64,000 nt of DNA, from the NCBI GenBank assembly GCA_964643575.1, contig CAZXTD010000004.1:1-64000 (forward strand), written 5' to 3'. This stretch comes from Glaciecola sp964643575. Lineage in GTDB: Bacteria; Pseudomonadota; Gammaproteobacteria; Enterobacterales; Alteromonadaceae. Position numbers and translations under genes: made by a program. The notes beneath the pieces were generated by a model, which was not told the origin of the DNA, did no database searches, and saw only the letters and a list, made by a program, of their open reading frames with translations. Of the stretch, positions 1-8,615 are shown in pieces; the first letter of the stretch is position 1; each line of letters starts with the position of its first letter.

Positions 1-1180
1 TGCACTTCGCAGAGTGAGCGCGCGAGGGCGCTGGCACATTATGGCAATTCGCAATATCGACAATGATATTGTGTTTGGGTTTCCGCCTCCTATGCTGAAC
101 CAGCGAAAGCGTTTTTTTGAACTCGCAAAGTCGGAGTCACCAGTACTCGCACGCACGACCAACATGGAAATGGCCGGGCCCTTTTTGCTAAGCGCAGATA
201 ACACGCAATACAGTGTCTTTGTTGGGCGCTTGCTACCTCGCGAACAAAGGCCTCTATTTATTATTGGCTCAGCTTTATTCATTATTTTGTTGTTAGGCAC
301 ACTCGCTTGCCTTGCAATTGCGTGGACTATTGCCAAACCTATACGCCGTTTAAGTGAGCTCAGCAATAGATTTGCAAGCGGCGACGAACAAGCTCCTGAT
401 GCTGTGTTGATTAAACGAAAAGACGAATTAGGGCAGCTACACCATGACATCTATGAAATGGCTTCAAATTTAGCAAAAAGCCTTCATCAACAAAAATTAC
501 TAATGGCGAATATTTCTCATGAACTGCGGACTCCCTTAACCCGCTTACAATTGTCTATTGCCATGCTTGCGCCACAAGACGGCGAGCAAACTAAATACGC
601 TCAAAGAATTGAAAAAGAAGTAAAAGTAATGGACGAGCTTATAGGTCAAGCTCTACAACTTGCGAAAACACAAGACAATCAAAACACATTTTTGCAAAAA
701 GCTGAAAGTGATCTAGCTCATGTGCTAGAAAACGTGCGTAAAGACCTTGTGTTTGAAGCACAAGCCAGCAAGATATCGATTAATAGCAGCACGTTTCCCG
801 AACTTATTCTCAACATGAATGCCAACAGTTTGCAAAGTGCCTTAGAGAACGTCACCCGTAATGCAATTAAATATGCAAAAACAACAGTGCAACTATCATG
901 TTGTATTAATCGAGCCGAAAATAGCGTCACTATCACTATAGACGATGACGGCGAGGGTTTGGCCGCAGACGTGCCAGATAATGAGTATGATCATATATTC
1001 GACCCTTTTTACCGCTCAACAGCGTCTCAATTACCAATAAGCGCTAGCGACAAGTCTAAAGGCACAGGTTTGGGTTTAGCCATTGCAAAGGCGGCAATAG
1101 AGTTGCACAATGGCCACATAAGCGCCAAGCGCTCAAAACTGGGAGGCTTACAAATTAGTTTGTCGATGCCAATCGGCTGA
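1..1180 (+). CDS. cpxA: CpxA-like envelope-stress sensor histidine kinase, 5' truncated by window edge
   Basis: This is an inner-membrane sensor kinase that would phosphorylate a CpxR-type response regulator. The frame is open to the left edge. The first possible start (GTG at 14) is unlikely to be the real one, because the first transmembrane helix and part of the periplasmic sensor are missing. In the visible 388 residues there is the end of a sensor domain, a membrane helix near 81-104, a HAMP linker, an H-box ANISHELRTPLTRLQL with the phospho-acceptor His at 169, an N-box around NVTRNAIKYA, a G1 box DDDGEGL and a G2 box GTGLGLAIAK. The H-box wording is very close to CpxA. E. coli CpxA is about 457 residues, so roughly 70 are lost upstream, where cpxR would be expected. 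Confidence 0.85.
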   Translation, partial: ALRRVSARGRWHIMAIRNIDNDIVFGFPPPMLNQRKRFFELAKSESPVLARTTNMEMAGPFLLSADNTQYSVFVGRLLPREQRPLFIIGSALFIILLLGTLACLAIAWTIAKPIRRLSELSNRFASGDEQAPDAVLIKRKDELGQLHHDIYEMASNLAKSLHQQKLLMANISHELRTPLTRLQLSIAMLAPQDGEQTKYAQRIEKEVKVMDELIGQALQLAKTQDNQNTFLQKAESDLAHVLENVRKDLVFEAQASKISINSSTFPELILNMNANSLQSALENVTRNAIKYAKTTVQLSCCINRAENSVTITIDDDGEGLAADVPDNEYDHIFDPFYRSTASQLPISASDKSKGTGLGLAIAKAAIELHNGHISAKRSKLGGLQISLSMPIG

Positions 1181-1284
1181 GCTGTTAAGCCTAAAGTAAT
1201 GCGTAAGAGAAATCGCGATAACACTCTACATGTAGTTAAAACGTGACTTGCGCAACACCGTTTTAAACTTACACCACGAGATAT

Positions 1285-2268
1285 ATGTCGCATTTTATTA
1301 ACCGAGAAGCCGATGTTATAAAATACCCTGATTGTGCTTATGTTCGATTTTATGAGCAGCAAGTAACGACAGGCTTCTGGCAACAAGCGAATAATATGAG
1401 TACTCACTATGGTTATGTGGTTAATTCTGAGGCTAAAGCGTGGGTGGTGCTTTCTCCTGGTCGGGCCGAGCCAATCATCAAATACGCTGAACTCATCTAC
1501 GAGTTATACCAAAACGGTTATTCTGTTTTCGCTATTGACCATAAAGGGCAAGGTAAGTCTTCGCGAGTATTGGCTAATAGTCATGTAGGCTATATTGACG
1601 ATTTCGACGAATATGTAGAGGATTTTAAACACCTTATCGACAAAGTTTTAGATGCTTTGCTAGACGAACATTCACAAAACACACTCCCAAAGTACCTTTT
1701 GTGCCACTCAATGGGCGGCACCATTGGCAGCTTATTTGTCCAAAAGTATCCGCTGGTGTTTAACAAAATGGTTTTATCGACACCCATGTATGGCGTAAAA
1801 GCACCCATGCCCGAATATTTGCTCGCTGCTTTTTTGAGTGTGCTGATAATGTTAAGACGTTTATTTAGATTGCCGATTACCTATTTGTGGGGCCAAAGCG
1901 ATTATCGTGCAATTGCATTTTATAAAAATAGGTTAACCCATAGCGAAATTCGCTACCGAGCGTTTCGTGCCGTTATGGCTCAATATCCTGAAAATCAAAT
2001 GGGCGGAATAAGCTTTGAATGGCTAAGTAAGGCCTTAAAGGCAGTTTCTCGAGTGCGCAAAAACGCAAAATCGGTGTTGTTACCTTGTTTAATCATTATT
2101 GCAGAAGACGAGCAAATTGTGGATAACCGCTTGTTACGTAAAACCGCCAAGCTGATGCCAAATACCTCCCTTATTGATGTGCCTAATGCTCGTCATGAAG
2201 TGTTTTTTGAGCAAGACGCCGCCAGAAGCTTTGCCCTTTCAAAAATTTACGAATTTTTAGAAGCCTAA
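1285..2268 (+). CDS. pldB: PldB-like alpha/beta hydrolase (probable lysophospholipase)
   Basis: This is a serine hydrolase of the alpha/beta fold, of the monoacylglycerol lipase / lysophospholipase L2 type. It probably releases fatty acids from lysophospholipids at the inner membrane. The nucleophile elbow is CHSMGG with Ser142. A plausible acid is Asp275 in IIAEDEQ and the catalytic His is His304 in ARHEVFFE, all in the expected order. An HGxGxS-type stretch (DHKGQGKSS) lies before the elbow. The length of 327 residues fits PldB (about 340). There is no signal peptide. It sits between the kinase and trmL on the same strand. The fold is certain and the substrate is inferred. Confidence 0.75.
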   Translation: MSHFINREADVIKYPDCAYVRFYEQQVTTGFWQQANNMSTHYGYVVNSEAKAWVVLSPGRAEPIIKYAELIYELYQNGYSVFAIDHKGQGKSSRVLANSHVGYIDDFDEYVEDFKHLIDKVLDALLDEHSQNTLPKYLLCHSMGGTIGSLFVQKYPLVFNKMVLSTPMYGVKAPMPEYLLAAFLSVLIMLRRLFRLPITYLWGQSDYRAIAFYKNRLTHSEIRYRAFRAVMAQYPENQMGGISFEWLSKALKAVSRVRKNAKSVLLPCLIIIAEDEQIVDNRLLRKTAKLMPNTSLIDVPNARHEVFFEQDAARSFALSKIYEFLEA

Positions 2269-2316
2269 GTTTTACCGCTTATTAACTAAAATTTACCACA
2301 CGAGAATAGAAACAAT

Positions 2317-2781
2317 ATGCTAGACGTTGTCCTTTACGAACCCGAAATACCACCAAATACAGGGAATATTTTTAGATTGTGTGCCAATTGTGGTTACAAC
2401 CTGCACCTGATTGAACCTCTCGGCTTTGATTTAGACGAAAAGAAAGTGCGGCGTGCGGGTTTAGACTATCAAGAATTTGTTAAAGTAAAGCGACATGCTA
2501 ATTTACAAGCTTATATTGAAAGTGAGCAACCAAAACGTATTTTTGCGTGTACCACAAAAGGCAAAAAATACCATCACGAAGCCGCTTATGAAAAAGGTGA
2601 TACTTTGCTTTTTGGGCCCGAAACACGCGGCCTTCCCAGTGACGTGATTGAGTCGCTGCCGTTGGAATGCAGATTACGTATTCCCATGACGGCAAATAGT
2701 AGAAGTATGAATTTGTCTAACGCAGTAGCCGTTTTTGTATATGAGTCGTGGCGACAATTAGGCTTTGTTGATGCCTGTTAA
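2317..2781 (+). CDS. trmL: tRNA (cytidine/uridine-2'-O)-methyltransferase TrmL
   Basis: This SPOUT-class enzyme methylates the 2'-O of the wobble base 34 in two tRNA-Leu isoacceptors, using S-adenosylmethionine. The 154-residue length and the N-terminus VLYEPEIPPNTGNIFRLC are diagnostic. The C-terminal knot motifs are present as LLFGPETRGLP and LRIPM followed by SMNLSNAVAV. It is convergent with gpsA, whose stop lies 49 bp away. E. coli trmL also lies beside the cysE-gpsA-secB-grxC-yibN cluster, which supports the call. Confidence 0.95.
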   Translation: MLDVVLYEPEIPPNTGNIFRLCANCGYNLHLIEPLGFDLDEKKVRRAGLDYQEFVKVKRHANLQAYIESEQPKRIFACTTKGKKYHHEAAYEKGDTLLFGPETRGLPSDVIESLPLECRLRIPMTANSRSMNLSNAVAVFVYESWRQLGFVDAC

Positions 2782-2830
2782 GGGGCAATAGTCTTTACTA
2801 AAGCGCGTTAATGCACTTGAAAGTCATTTA

Positions 2831-3835
2831 CTATTCGCTAGTTTGCTCTCGGCTTAGCAGCGCGACAGCTGCTTCTTTGGCAGATTTTCCTTTATACAAA
2901 ACTTCGTATATTTGCTCGCAAATTGGCATTTCTATGTGTTGAGCTGCGGCTAAAATGTGTACCTCATCAGTATTTCGATAGCCTTCTACAACCTGACCAA
3001 TGCTATCAATTGCTTGTTCTACAGAAAGGCCTTGGCCTAAAGCTAGCCCAAACCGCCGATTTCGTGATTGATTGTCGGTACACGTGAGCACGAGGTCGCC
3101 TAAACAAGCCATGCCCATAAAGGTTTCGCTTTGCGCGCCTAAAGCTAAGCCCAAGCGTTTCATTTCTGTTAACCCGCGAGTAATCAAGGCTGTGCGAGCA
3201 TTTGCGCCAAACCCTAGCCCATCGGCAAGCCCGGCACCAATAGCAATGACGTTTTTGACTGCACCACCTAACTGCACACCAATGAGGTCTTCATTAACAT
3301 ATACTCTAAAGCTTTTGGGGTTGTGCAGCAGTGCAGAAAACTCTTCGGCTAGCGCTTTATTTTTGCTCGATAAAGTGATTGCAGTGGGTAAACCAGCGGC
3401 CATTTCTGCAGCAAACGTGGGGCCCGATAACACGGCCGTGGGGGTTGAGTTAGGTAAAAAATCCGCTGCAACTTCTTGTAGCAGCCTGGCAGTACCCGGT
3501 TCTAAACCTTTACTTGCCCAAATTACCTTGTGCTGAGATTTAATCAGCGGTGCGATTTCTTTGGCTATATCTGCAAAAGCGTGGCTAGGCACAACAATTA
3601 ATAGGTATTCACTGGCAGTAATTGCATTGCTAAGGTCACTGGTTGGTGCTAGCGCATCAGGAAACTCGAATTTGGGGAGGTACTTTTGATTGCTGCGAGC
3701 TTGCTGCATGTCTGCGATGTCGCTGGCGTTTCGGCCCCATAAGTAAGTATGGTGTTGATTACGAGACAAACAAAAAGCGAGCGCAGTGCCATATGACCCT
3801 GCGCCAATTACTGTAATTTTATGCTCTTTGTCCAC
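2831..3835 (-). CDS. gpsA: NAD(P)-dependent glycerol-3-phosphate dehydrogenase
   Basis: It reduces dihydroxyacetone phosphate to sn-glycerol 3-phosphate, the backbone precursor for phospholipids, in the cytoplasm. The N-terminal Rossmann motif is GAGSYGTALA. The catalytic-lysine region reads GGAVKNVIAIGAGLADGLGFG, followed by the family signature NARTALITRGLTEM. The 334 residues match the family. It is the last gene of the minus-strand cluster yibN-grxC-secB-gpsA. The cysE that follows gpsA in E. coli is not present here. Confidence 0.97.
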   Translation of the reverse strand: MDKEHKITVIGAGSYGTALAFCLSRNQHHTYLWGRNASDIADMQQARSNQKYLPKFEFPDALAPTSDLSNAITASEYLLIVVPSHAFADIAKEIAPLIKSQHKVIWASKGLEPGTARLLQEVAADFLPNSTPTAVLSGPTFAAEMAAGLPTAITLSSKNKALAEEFSALLHNPKSFRVYVNEDLIGVQLGGAVKNVIAIGAGLADGLGFGANARTALITRGLTEMKRLGLALGAQSETFMGMACLGDLVLTCTDNQSRNRRFGLALGQGLSVEQAIDSIGQVVEGYRNTDEVHILAAAQHIEMPICEQIYEVLYKGKSAKEAAVALLSREQTSE

Positions 3836-3883
3836 ACGTTTCTCTTATTGCCAGTGATTTACGCTAGCATGGAAGAGTTTTGC

Positions 3884-4387
3884 TTATGCGTCAAGCTTTG
3901 GCGCGGCATCACCCGACTGACCAGCTTGCGCTTCTTGATGTTTTTTCACGTAGGCCGCAAAAATAGCGTCAAAATTAACAGGTTGTAAATTAAGCGCAGG
4001 GAAAGTACCGCGGTTAACCAAGTTAGAGACCGCTTCACGCGCATACGGGAAGAGTAGGTTGGGGCAGTATGAGCCTAACATGTGTGCTTTGTTGTTTTCT
4101 GGCATCTCGCTAACAGCAAATATGCCTGCTTGCTGAACTTCACACAAAAACGCAGTTTCGCCGCTGTTTGTGGCAGTTACAGTGATAGTTAATACAACTT
4201 CGTATAGGTTAGGCTCAAGCTCGTTTGTGCGAGTGTCGATGTCTAACTTTACTTCTGGCTTCCATTCTTTCTGAAATACCGCTGGCGAGTTAGGTGTTTC
4301 AAATGAAATATCTTTTGTGTAAATACGCTGCAAGTTAAATTGTACTTCTTGAGGTGCTTGTGCAGCTGCTTGTGGTTCGTCGGCCAT
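3884..4387 (-). CDS. secB: Protein-export chaperone SecB
   Basis: This cytoplasmic tetrameric chaperone keeps precursor proteins unfolded and hands them to SecA. The protein has 167 residues, with the SecB hallmarks FNLQRIYTKDISFETPNSP near the N-terminus and a central FLCEVQQAGIF. The Pro-rich GSYCPNLLFPYAREAVSNLV segment follows. The acidic, Ala/Gln-rich tails are usual. It lies 48 bp upstream of gpsA, as in E. coli. Confidence 0.96.
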   Translation of the reverse strand: MADEPQAAAQAPQEVQFNLQRIYTKDISFETPNSPAVFQKEWKPEVKLDIDTRTNELEPNLYEVVLTITVTATNSGETAFLCEVQQAGIFAVSEMPENNKAHMLGSYCPNLLFPYAREAVSNLVNRGTFPALNLQPVNFDAIFAAYVKKHQEAQAGQSGDAAPKLDA

Positions 4388-4510
4388 GGGTATTCCTATT
4401 TTTTACTACTAGTTGATGTGCTTCGTTTATGTATTTTAAAGTTGAGGTAATGAACCTGAGTATCTACATAAGTGACGTTAAGTGATTTTCACTCACAGCA
4501 CGGTTAAAAT

Positions 4511-4768
4511 TTAGCCCGCTAAAAGTGCGTCGAGCTTGCCGGCAGATTCGAGCGCAAATAAATCGTCGCATCCACCTACATGTGTTTCACCAATAAAAAT
4601 TTGGGGAACGGTTGAGCCACCGTTAGCACGTTCAATCATGCCGTCGCGTAGTTCAGGATTTTTGTCAATTTCGATATTGTTGTAGCTTGCGCCTTTAGCT
4701 TCTAATAAGCCTCGAGCACGTTTGCAATATGGGCAGTAGCCTTTTGTGTAGATATCTATTTTTTGCAT
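4511..4768 (-). CDS. grxC: Glutaredoxin 3
   Basis: This small dithiol glutaredoxin reduces disulfides and mixed disulfides with glutathione. It has 85 residues with the CPYC active site (Cys12 and Cys15). The TVPQIFIGETHVGGCDDL segment carries the conserved TVP cis-proline and the glutathione-binding GG(C/S)DD. It sits between yibN and secB, in the same order as in E. coli. Confidence 0.95.
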   Translation of the reverse strand: MQKIDIYTKGYCPYCKRARGLLEAKGASYNNIEIDKNPELRDGMIERANGGSTVPQIFIGETHVGGCDDLFALESAGKLDALLAG

Positions 4769-4869
4769 AATTACTCTCTTTTATATTTTCGACTTATAGA
4801 TAAAGTCTGCGCGTTCACGCTTTGGTATTAGCCTACGTGTTCGCAATAGCTTGATGCTAATTAATGGTT

Positions 4870-5301
4870 TTACTTACCTTTGGTGACTGGCAAGCTAGCG
4901 CCTGTCCATGCACCCATGCCGCCGGTTAATACGTTAACTTTGGTAAAACCTTCTTTTACCATTTTCGACGCGGTGCCTGCGGCAAGGTTACCCATTGCAC
5001 AGACAACTATAATGGGTTGTGCTTTATGTTTTTCAAGTTTAGAGAAGTTACCGGCTTTTACTTCTTCCGCTTTTATTTGGCGAGAACCAATAATATGCCC
5101 ATTTTGGAAGTCTTTTTGAGGGCGAATGTCGAGCACAATTGCATCTTCTTTGTTCATCAATAATGTGGCTTGATGGTTATCAACTCTCGCGAATTTGGAA
5201 AGCATTGGGCTAAGAAACGAATATAGCAACATTATCACTAGTGCAGCCCAGATACCGGCTAAAATTAGGTTGTCACTGGCAAATTCAATCATTTGGTCCA
5301 T
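4870..5301 (-). CDS. yibN: Membrane-anchored single-domain rhodanese (YibN type)
   Basis: It has one N-terminal membrane helix (about residues 12-32) followed by a rhodanese domain with the active-site Cys101 in VVCAMGNLAAG. It probably handles persulfide sulfur at the inner membrane. The precise role of YibN is not settled, so only the domain call is firm. It has 143 residues and is the first gene of the minus-strand group yibN-grxC-secB-gpsA. It diverges from gpmM across about 370 bp. Confidence 0.9.
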   Translation of the reverse strand: MDQMIEFASDNLILAGIWAALVIMLLYSFLSPMLSKFARVDNHQATLLMNKEDAIVLDIRPQKDFQNGHIIGSRQIKAEEVKAGNFSKLEKHKAQPIIVVCAMGNLAAGTASKMVKEGFTKVNVLTGGMGAWTGASLPVTKGK

Positions 5302-5674
5302 GCTACTGCTTCTCTCTTTTTATGTAAGGTGTATGCGTCAGTCGTAATGTTCATTTTATCATGATGGTTATAGTCAAAGCCTTAAGCAAAGCGCTTTTTG
5401 TTCAAGTAAATACAACAAATATAGGGTAATAGTGCTTAGACCTGCTACAACGGGCACGAATTATATATAAACCACAGCTAAATAACAGTAATTATCGACT
5501 GCTGTTGTTCACGTGCGGCCATAAAACTGATAGATTATTAGCCATCTTAATTACTTACGCATTTTAGTCACGCTCGACCAATTCATATATTTATACAGTG
5601 TGATACGTAAACGACATGACTCATTATCTCTTTTCACTTGCAAATACACGGTTAAATGACTGTAAAGGACCAAT
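5302..5674. other. Divergent intergenic region yibN / gpmM
   Basis: This 373-bp AT-rich stretch must hold the promoters of both the yibN group and gpmM. I see no ORF, RNA gene or strong hairpin in it. A Shine-Dalgarno-like AAAGGA lies about 6 bases before the gpmM ATG. A loose inverted repeat (AACAG...CTGTT around 5485-5507) is too short to interpret. Confidence 0.5.
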
Positions 5675-7204
5675 ATGACGCTCAAAAAAAAGACGCTCGC
5701 GCTATTCATTCTTGATGGTTGGGGTTACCGAGAAGAAACCAACAACAACGCGATTGCCGCGGCCAATACGCCTATTCTAGACCGCTTAAATAAAGAATAT
5801 GCCAGTACACTTATTTCAGGCTCTGGCCTAGATGTGGGCTTACCGCCTGGGCAAATGGGTAATTCGGAAGTTGGCCATGTAAATTTAGGCGCAGGTAGAG
5901 TGGTTTATCAAGATTTTACCAAGATCACTAAAGCGATTGATGATGGTAGTTTTAACGACAACGAAGTTTTGCTTAAAGCAATTGAAGACGCGGTAAAAAA
6001 TGATAAAGCCGTGCATATTATGGGTTTATTGTCGGATGGCGGCGTGCACTCGCATCAAGACCATTTGTTTGCTGCCATGCAACTCGCCGACACAAAGGGC
6101 GCTAAAAAAATATATTTACATGGCTTTTTAGATGGCCGTGATACTGCGCCCCAAGGTGCAGAAAAATACGTCAAACAAGCAGAAGAAGCTTGTGCCAAAC
6201 TAAATAACGCGCAAGTGGCTAGTTTGGTTGGGCGTTACTATGCAATGGACAGAGACAACCGCTGGGACAGAGTAGAGCTGGCGTACAATTTATTGGTGTC
6301 AGGCAAGGGCGAATTTACAAGCGACACTGCCAGCCAAGCGGTAGCTCAAAGTTATGCGCGCGAACAAACCGACGAATTTGTTAAACCAACCATAATCGGC
6401 GGCTATAATGGTATGCAAGACGGTGATGCAGTCTTGTTTATGAATTTTAGAGCAGACCGTGCTCGCGAACTTTCGCATGCACTAATTACCGAAGACTTCT
6501 CTGGGTTTGAGCGAGCAGTAAAGCCCGCTATCAACTTTGTACAGTTAACAGAGTTTGAATCAAACTTAAAAGCGCCTGTTGCTTATCCAACAGAAAACTT
6601 AGTGAATGTAATGGGTGACTGGTTAGCCCAAAATGGCAAAACGCAGTTACGCATTTCGGAAACCGAGAAATTTGCTCACGTCACGTTTTTCTATAGCGGT
6701 GGCAAAGAAGATGAGTACGATGGAGAAGAGCGCATTCTCATTCCTTCACCCGATGTAGCGACTTACGACCTACAGCCCGAAATGAATTCAGAAAAGCTGA
6801 CCGATGCCATCGTTAATGCTATTGAAGAAGGTAAATACGACGTCATTATTTGTAATTTCCCCAATGGTGACATGGTTGGGCACACTGGCAAGTTTGATGC
6901 AGCAGTAAAAGCGTGTGAGGCGGTAGATGCATGCATTGGGCGCATTACTGAAGCCTTGGCCAAAAATGACGGTGAATGCTTAATTACCGCAGATCATGGC
7001 AACGCAGAACAAATGCAAGACCCTGATACAGGTGTTGCTCATACGGCGCATACTAGTGAGCCAGTGCCATTTATTTACTTTGGACGACCAGCCAATGTGC
7101 GCAGTGGAGGCACATTAAGCGATGTTGCTCCTACAATGTTGCATTTAATGGGCATGGAGCAACCAAAAGAAATGACTGGAACGCCCATTGTCACGCTTAA
7201 ATAA
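5675..7204 (+). CDS. gpmM: 2,3-bisphosphoglycerate-independent phosphoglycerate mutase
   Basis: This glycolytic enzyme interconverts 3- and 2-phosphoglycerate through a phosphoserine intermediate, using two Mn ions. The protein has 509 residues. The N-terminal metal ligand is Asp14 in LDGWG and the phospho-acceptor is Ser64 in GNSEVGHVNLGAG. Substrate-site motifs HGFLDGRDTAP and GRYYAMDRDNRWDR follow, and the C-terminal metal site is ITADHGNAEQM. It is followed by envC on the same strand, as in E. coli. Confidence 0.97.
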   Translation: MTLKKKTLALFILDGWGYREETNNNAIAAANTPILDRLNKEYASTLISGSGLDVGLPPGQMGNSEVGHVNLGAGRVVYQDFTKITKAIDDGSFNDNEVLLKAIEDAVKNDKAVHIMGLLSDGGVHSHQDHLFAAMQLADTKGAKKIYLHGFLDGRDTAPQGAEKYVKQAEEACAKLNNAQVASLVGRYYAMDRDNRWDRVELAYNLLVSGKGEFTSDTASQAVAQSYAREQTDEFVKPTIIGGYNGMQDGDAVLFMNFRADRARELSHALITEDFSGFERAVKPAINFVQLTEFESNLKAPVAYPTENLVNVMGDWLAQNGKTQLRISETEKFAHVTFFYSGGKEDEYDGEERILIPSPDVATYDLQPEMNSEKLTDAIVNAIEEGKYDVIICNFPNGDMVGHTGKFDAAVKACEAVDACIGRITEALAKNDGECLITADHGNAEQMQDPDTGVAHTAHTSEPVPFIYFGRPANVRSGGTLSDVAPTMLHLMGMEQPKEMTGTPIVTLK

Positions 7205-7273
7205 GCGTTTAGCGCAACATTAAATGAGGCAAACACAATTTGTGTTTAGTTAACGGCTGGCAAAAAAATAGTA

Positions 7274-7303
7274 TTACCCTCTTAGTAATTACTGAGAGGG
7301 TAA
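7274..7303 (+). promoter_or_regulatory. Stable hairpin enclosing the envC ribosome-binding site
   Basis: Bases 7274-7286 pair with 7291-7303, giving a 13-bp stem with one G-U pair and the loop AATT. The right arm contains GAGAGGG (7294-7300), which is the best Shine-Dalgarno for the proposed envC start at 7312. No T-run follows, so it does not look like an intrinsic terminator. It could limit envC translation or be a processing site in a gpmM-envC transcript. The structure is seen and its role is inferred. Confidence 0.55.
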
Positions 7304-7311
7304 GTGGTGTT

Positions 7312-8463
7312 TTGTTAGCGCCGATACTTGCGCTTGTATTGATGCTTTGCGCTACCTTTGCCCCGTTTGGTGTAGCCTACAGTCAAAGCGAAACAAAAGA
7401 CCTAGCGAATATCCAACAAATGATTGCGCAAACGCAAGCGCGCTTAGATAAAACCCTAGCCGATTCCGAACGTTTGCAGCAAGAATTGAAGCTTGCAGAG
7501 CTTAAAATTGCAGAAACAGCCACTATTTTAAACAAGACCGACAAAGAGCTTGAGACCACTCGTGTGGAGCTTGAACGTTTAAACGCAGAAAAAACACGTA
7601 TCAACACCGAAATCAAAAACCAGCAGTCTGCGTTAGCCAGTCAAATAAAAAGTGCCTATATGACAGGCGACTATGATTTTGCCAAGATGATATTTAATCA
7701 AAATGAAGCGGGTAAATTTGAGCGAGTGCTCACCTATTATCAGTACTTAAATAAAGCCAGACAGTCGCAAATTGAAAACTTTAGAGGGTTAGTGCATGCG
7801 CTAGATACCGTGCAGGTTGAGCTCGATGCAGAAGAAGCCGAACTAGCAAATTTACTACAACAACAGTCAGCGCAGTCAAGAAAATTAGGTGACCAACAGC
7901 AGGCAAGGTTTGTTTCGCTCAGAAAACTAGAACAACAAATTAAAACAGACCAAGCAAGGGTATCGCAGCTTCAACAACAAGAAAATGACTTGGTTGCGGC
8001 TATTGAACAAGCCGAAATTGACGCCCGCCGAGCACGTGAGCAAGCTGAACAAGCCGACATTGAGTTGAACGGATTAAGCCAAATAAAAGGACAACTGAGA
8101 GTCCCAACGGCGGGCACGATAGAAAGATTGTTTGGTAAACGCCGGCAAGGTCAGGTGCGCTGGAAAGGCATTGTAATAAACTCTAAAGCAGGCAGCACAG
8201 TAGCCTCGGTGGCTGATGGTGTCATTTTATATGCTGACTGGCTGAAAGGATTTGGCTTGGTTGTTATTGTCGATCACGGAGAAGGCTACATGAGCGTGTA
8301 CGGTCGCAATCAAGCCTTACTTAAAAATGTGGGCGACACAGTCACCGCCGGTGATGCTATTAGCTTAGTCGGCACAAGTGGCGGTCAAGCTCGAGCAAGC
8401 TTGTATTTCGAGATTAGGCATAAAGGCAAGGCGCTTAATCCGAGCGCTTGGTTGGTTCGATAG
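7312..8463 (+). CDS. envC: EnvC-type murein hydrolase activator
   Basis: This periplasmic factor is recruited by FtsEX and activates the amidases that split septal peptidoglycan. A signal peptide (LAPILALVLMLCATFAPFGVAYS) is followed by a long coiled coil (to about residue 265) and a C-terminal LytM/M23 domain starting at LRVPTAGTIERLFGKRR. As in EnvC, the LytM domain looks degenerate: VIVDHGEGYMSVYG is present, but the full HxxxD/HxH zinc set is not. The start is uncertain. The frame also opens at TTG 7240, inside a small palindrome, but TTG 7312 gives a clean signal peptide and has GAGAGGG upstream. The ftsE and ftsX genes at 41.8-43.5 kb encode its partner. Confidence 0.9.
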   Translation: MLAPILALVLMLCATFAPFGVAYSQSETKDLANIQQMIAQTQARLDKTLADSERLQQELKLAELKIAETATILNKTDKELETTRVELERLNAEKTRINTEIKNQQSALASQIKSAYMTGDYDFAKMIFNQNEAGKFERVLTYYQYLNKARQSQIENFRGLVHALDTVQVELDAEEAELANLLQQQSAQSRKLGDQQQARFVSLRKLEQQIKTDQARVSQLQQQENDLVAAIEQAEIDARRAREQAEQADIELNGLSQIKGQLRVPTAGTIERLFGKRRQGQVRWKGIVINSKAGSTVASVADGVILYADWLKGFGLVVIVDHGEGYMSVYGRNQALLKNVGDTVTAGDAISLVGTSGGQARASLYFEIRHKGKALNPSAWLVR

Positions 8464-8615
8464 TCTTTTTAGGTCTTAGAATGTTTTAAGGCCTTTGTGT
8501 GTCGACGTAGACGCAAATTAACATACAAAGGTATTATAAAACATACATTAGTTGATGCTGAGTACAGTATTATTAAACGATGTAAATTCATGGTGTTGCG
8601 CTGTCCAATCGAACA

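Noticed and set aside
3072..3536. A 154-residue plus-strand open frame
   Set aside because: It lies wholly inside gpsA on the other strand and has Ser/Ala/Pro-rich composition typical of antisense frames.
7230..7248. Palindrome AAACACA...TGTGTTT as an operator
   Set aside because: It is short and AT-rich and overlaps a doubtful start codon. The stronger hairpin at 7274 is better supported.
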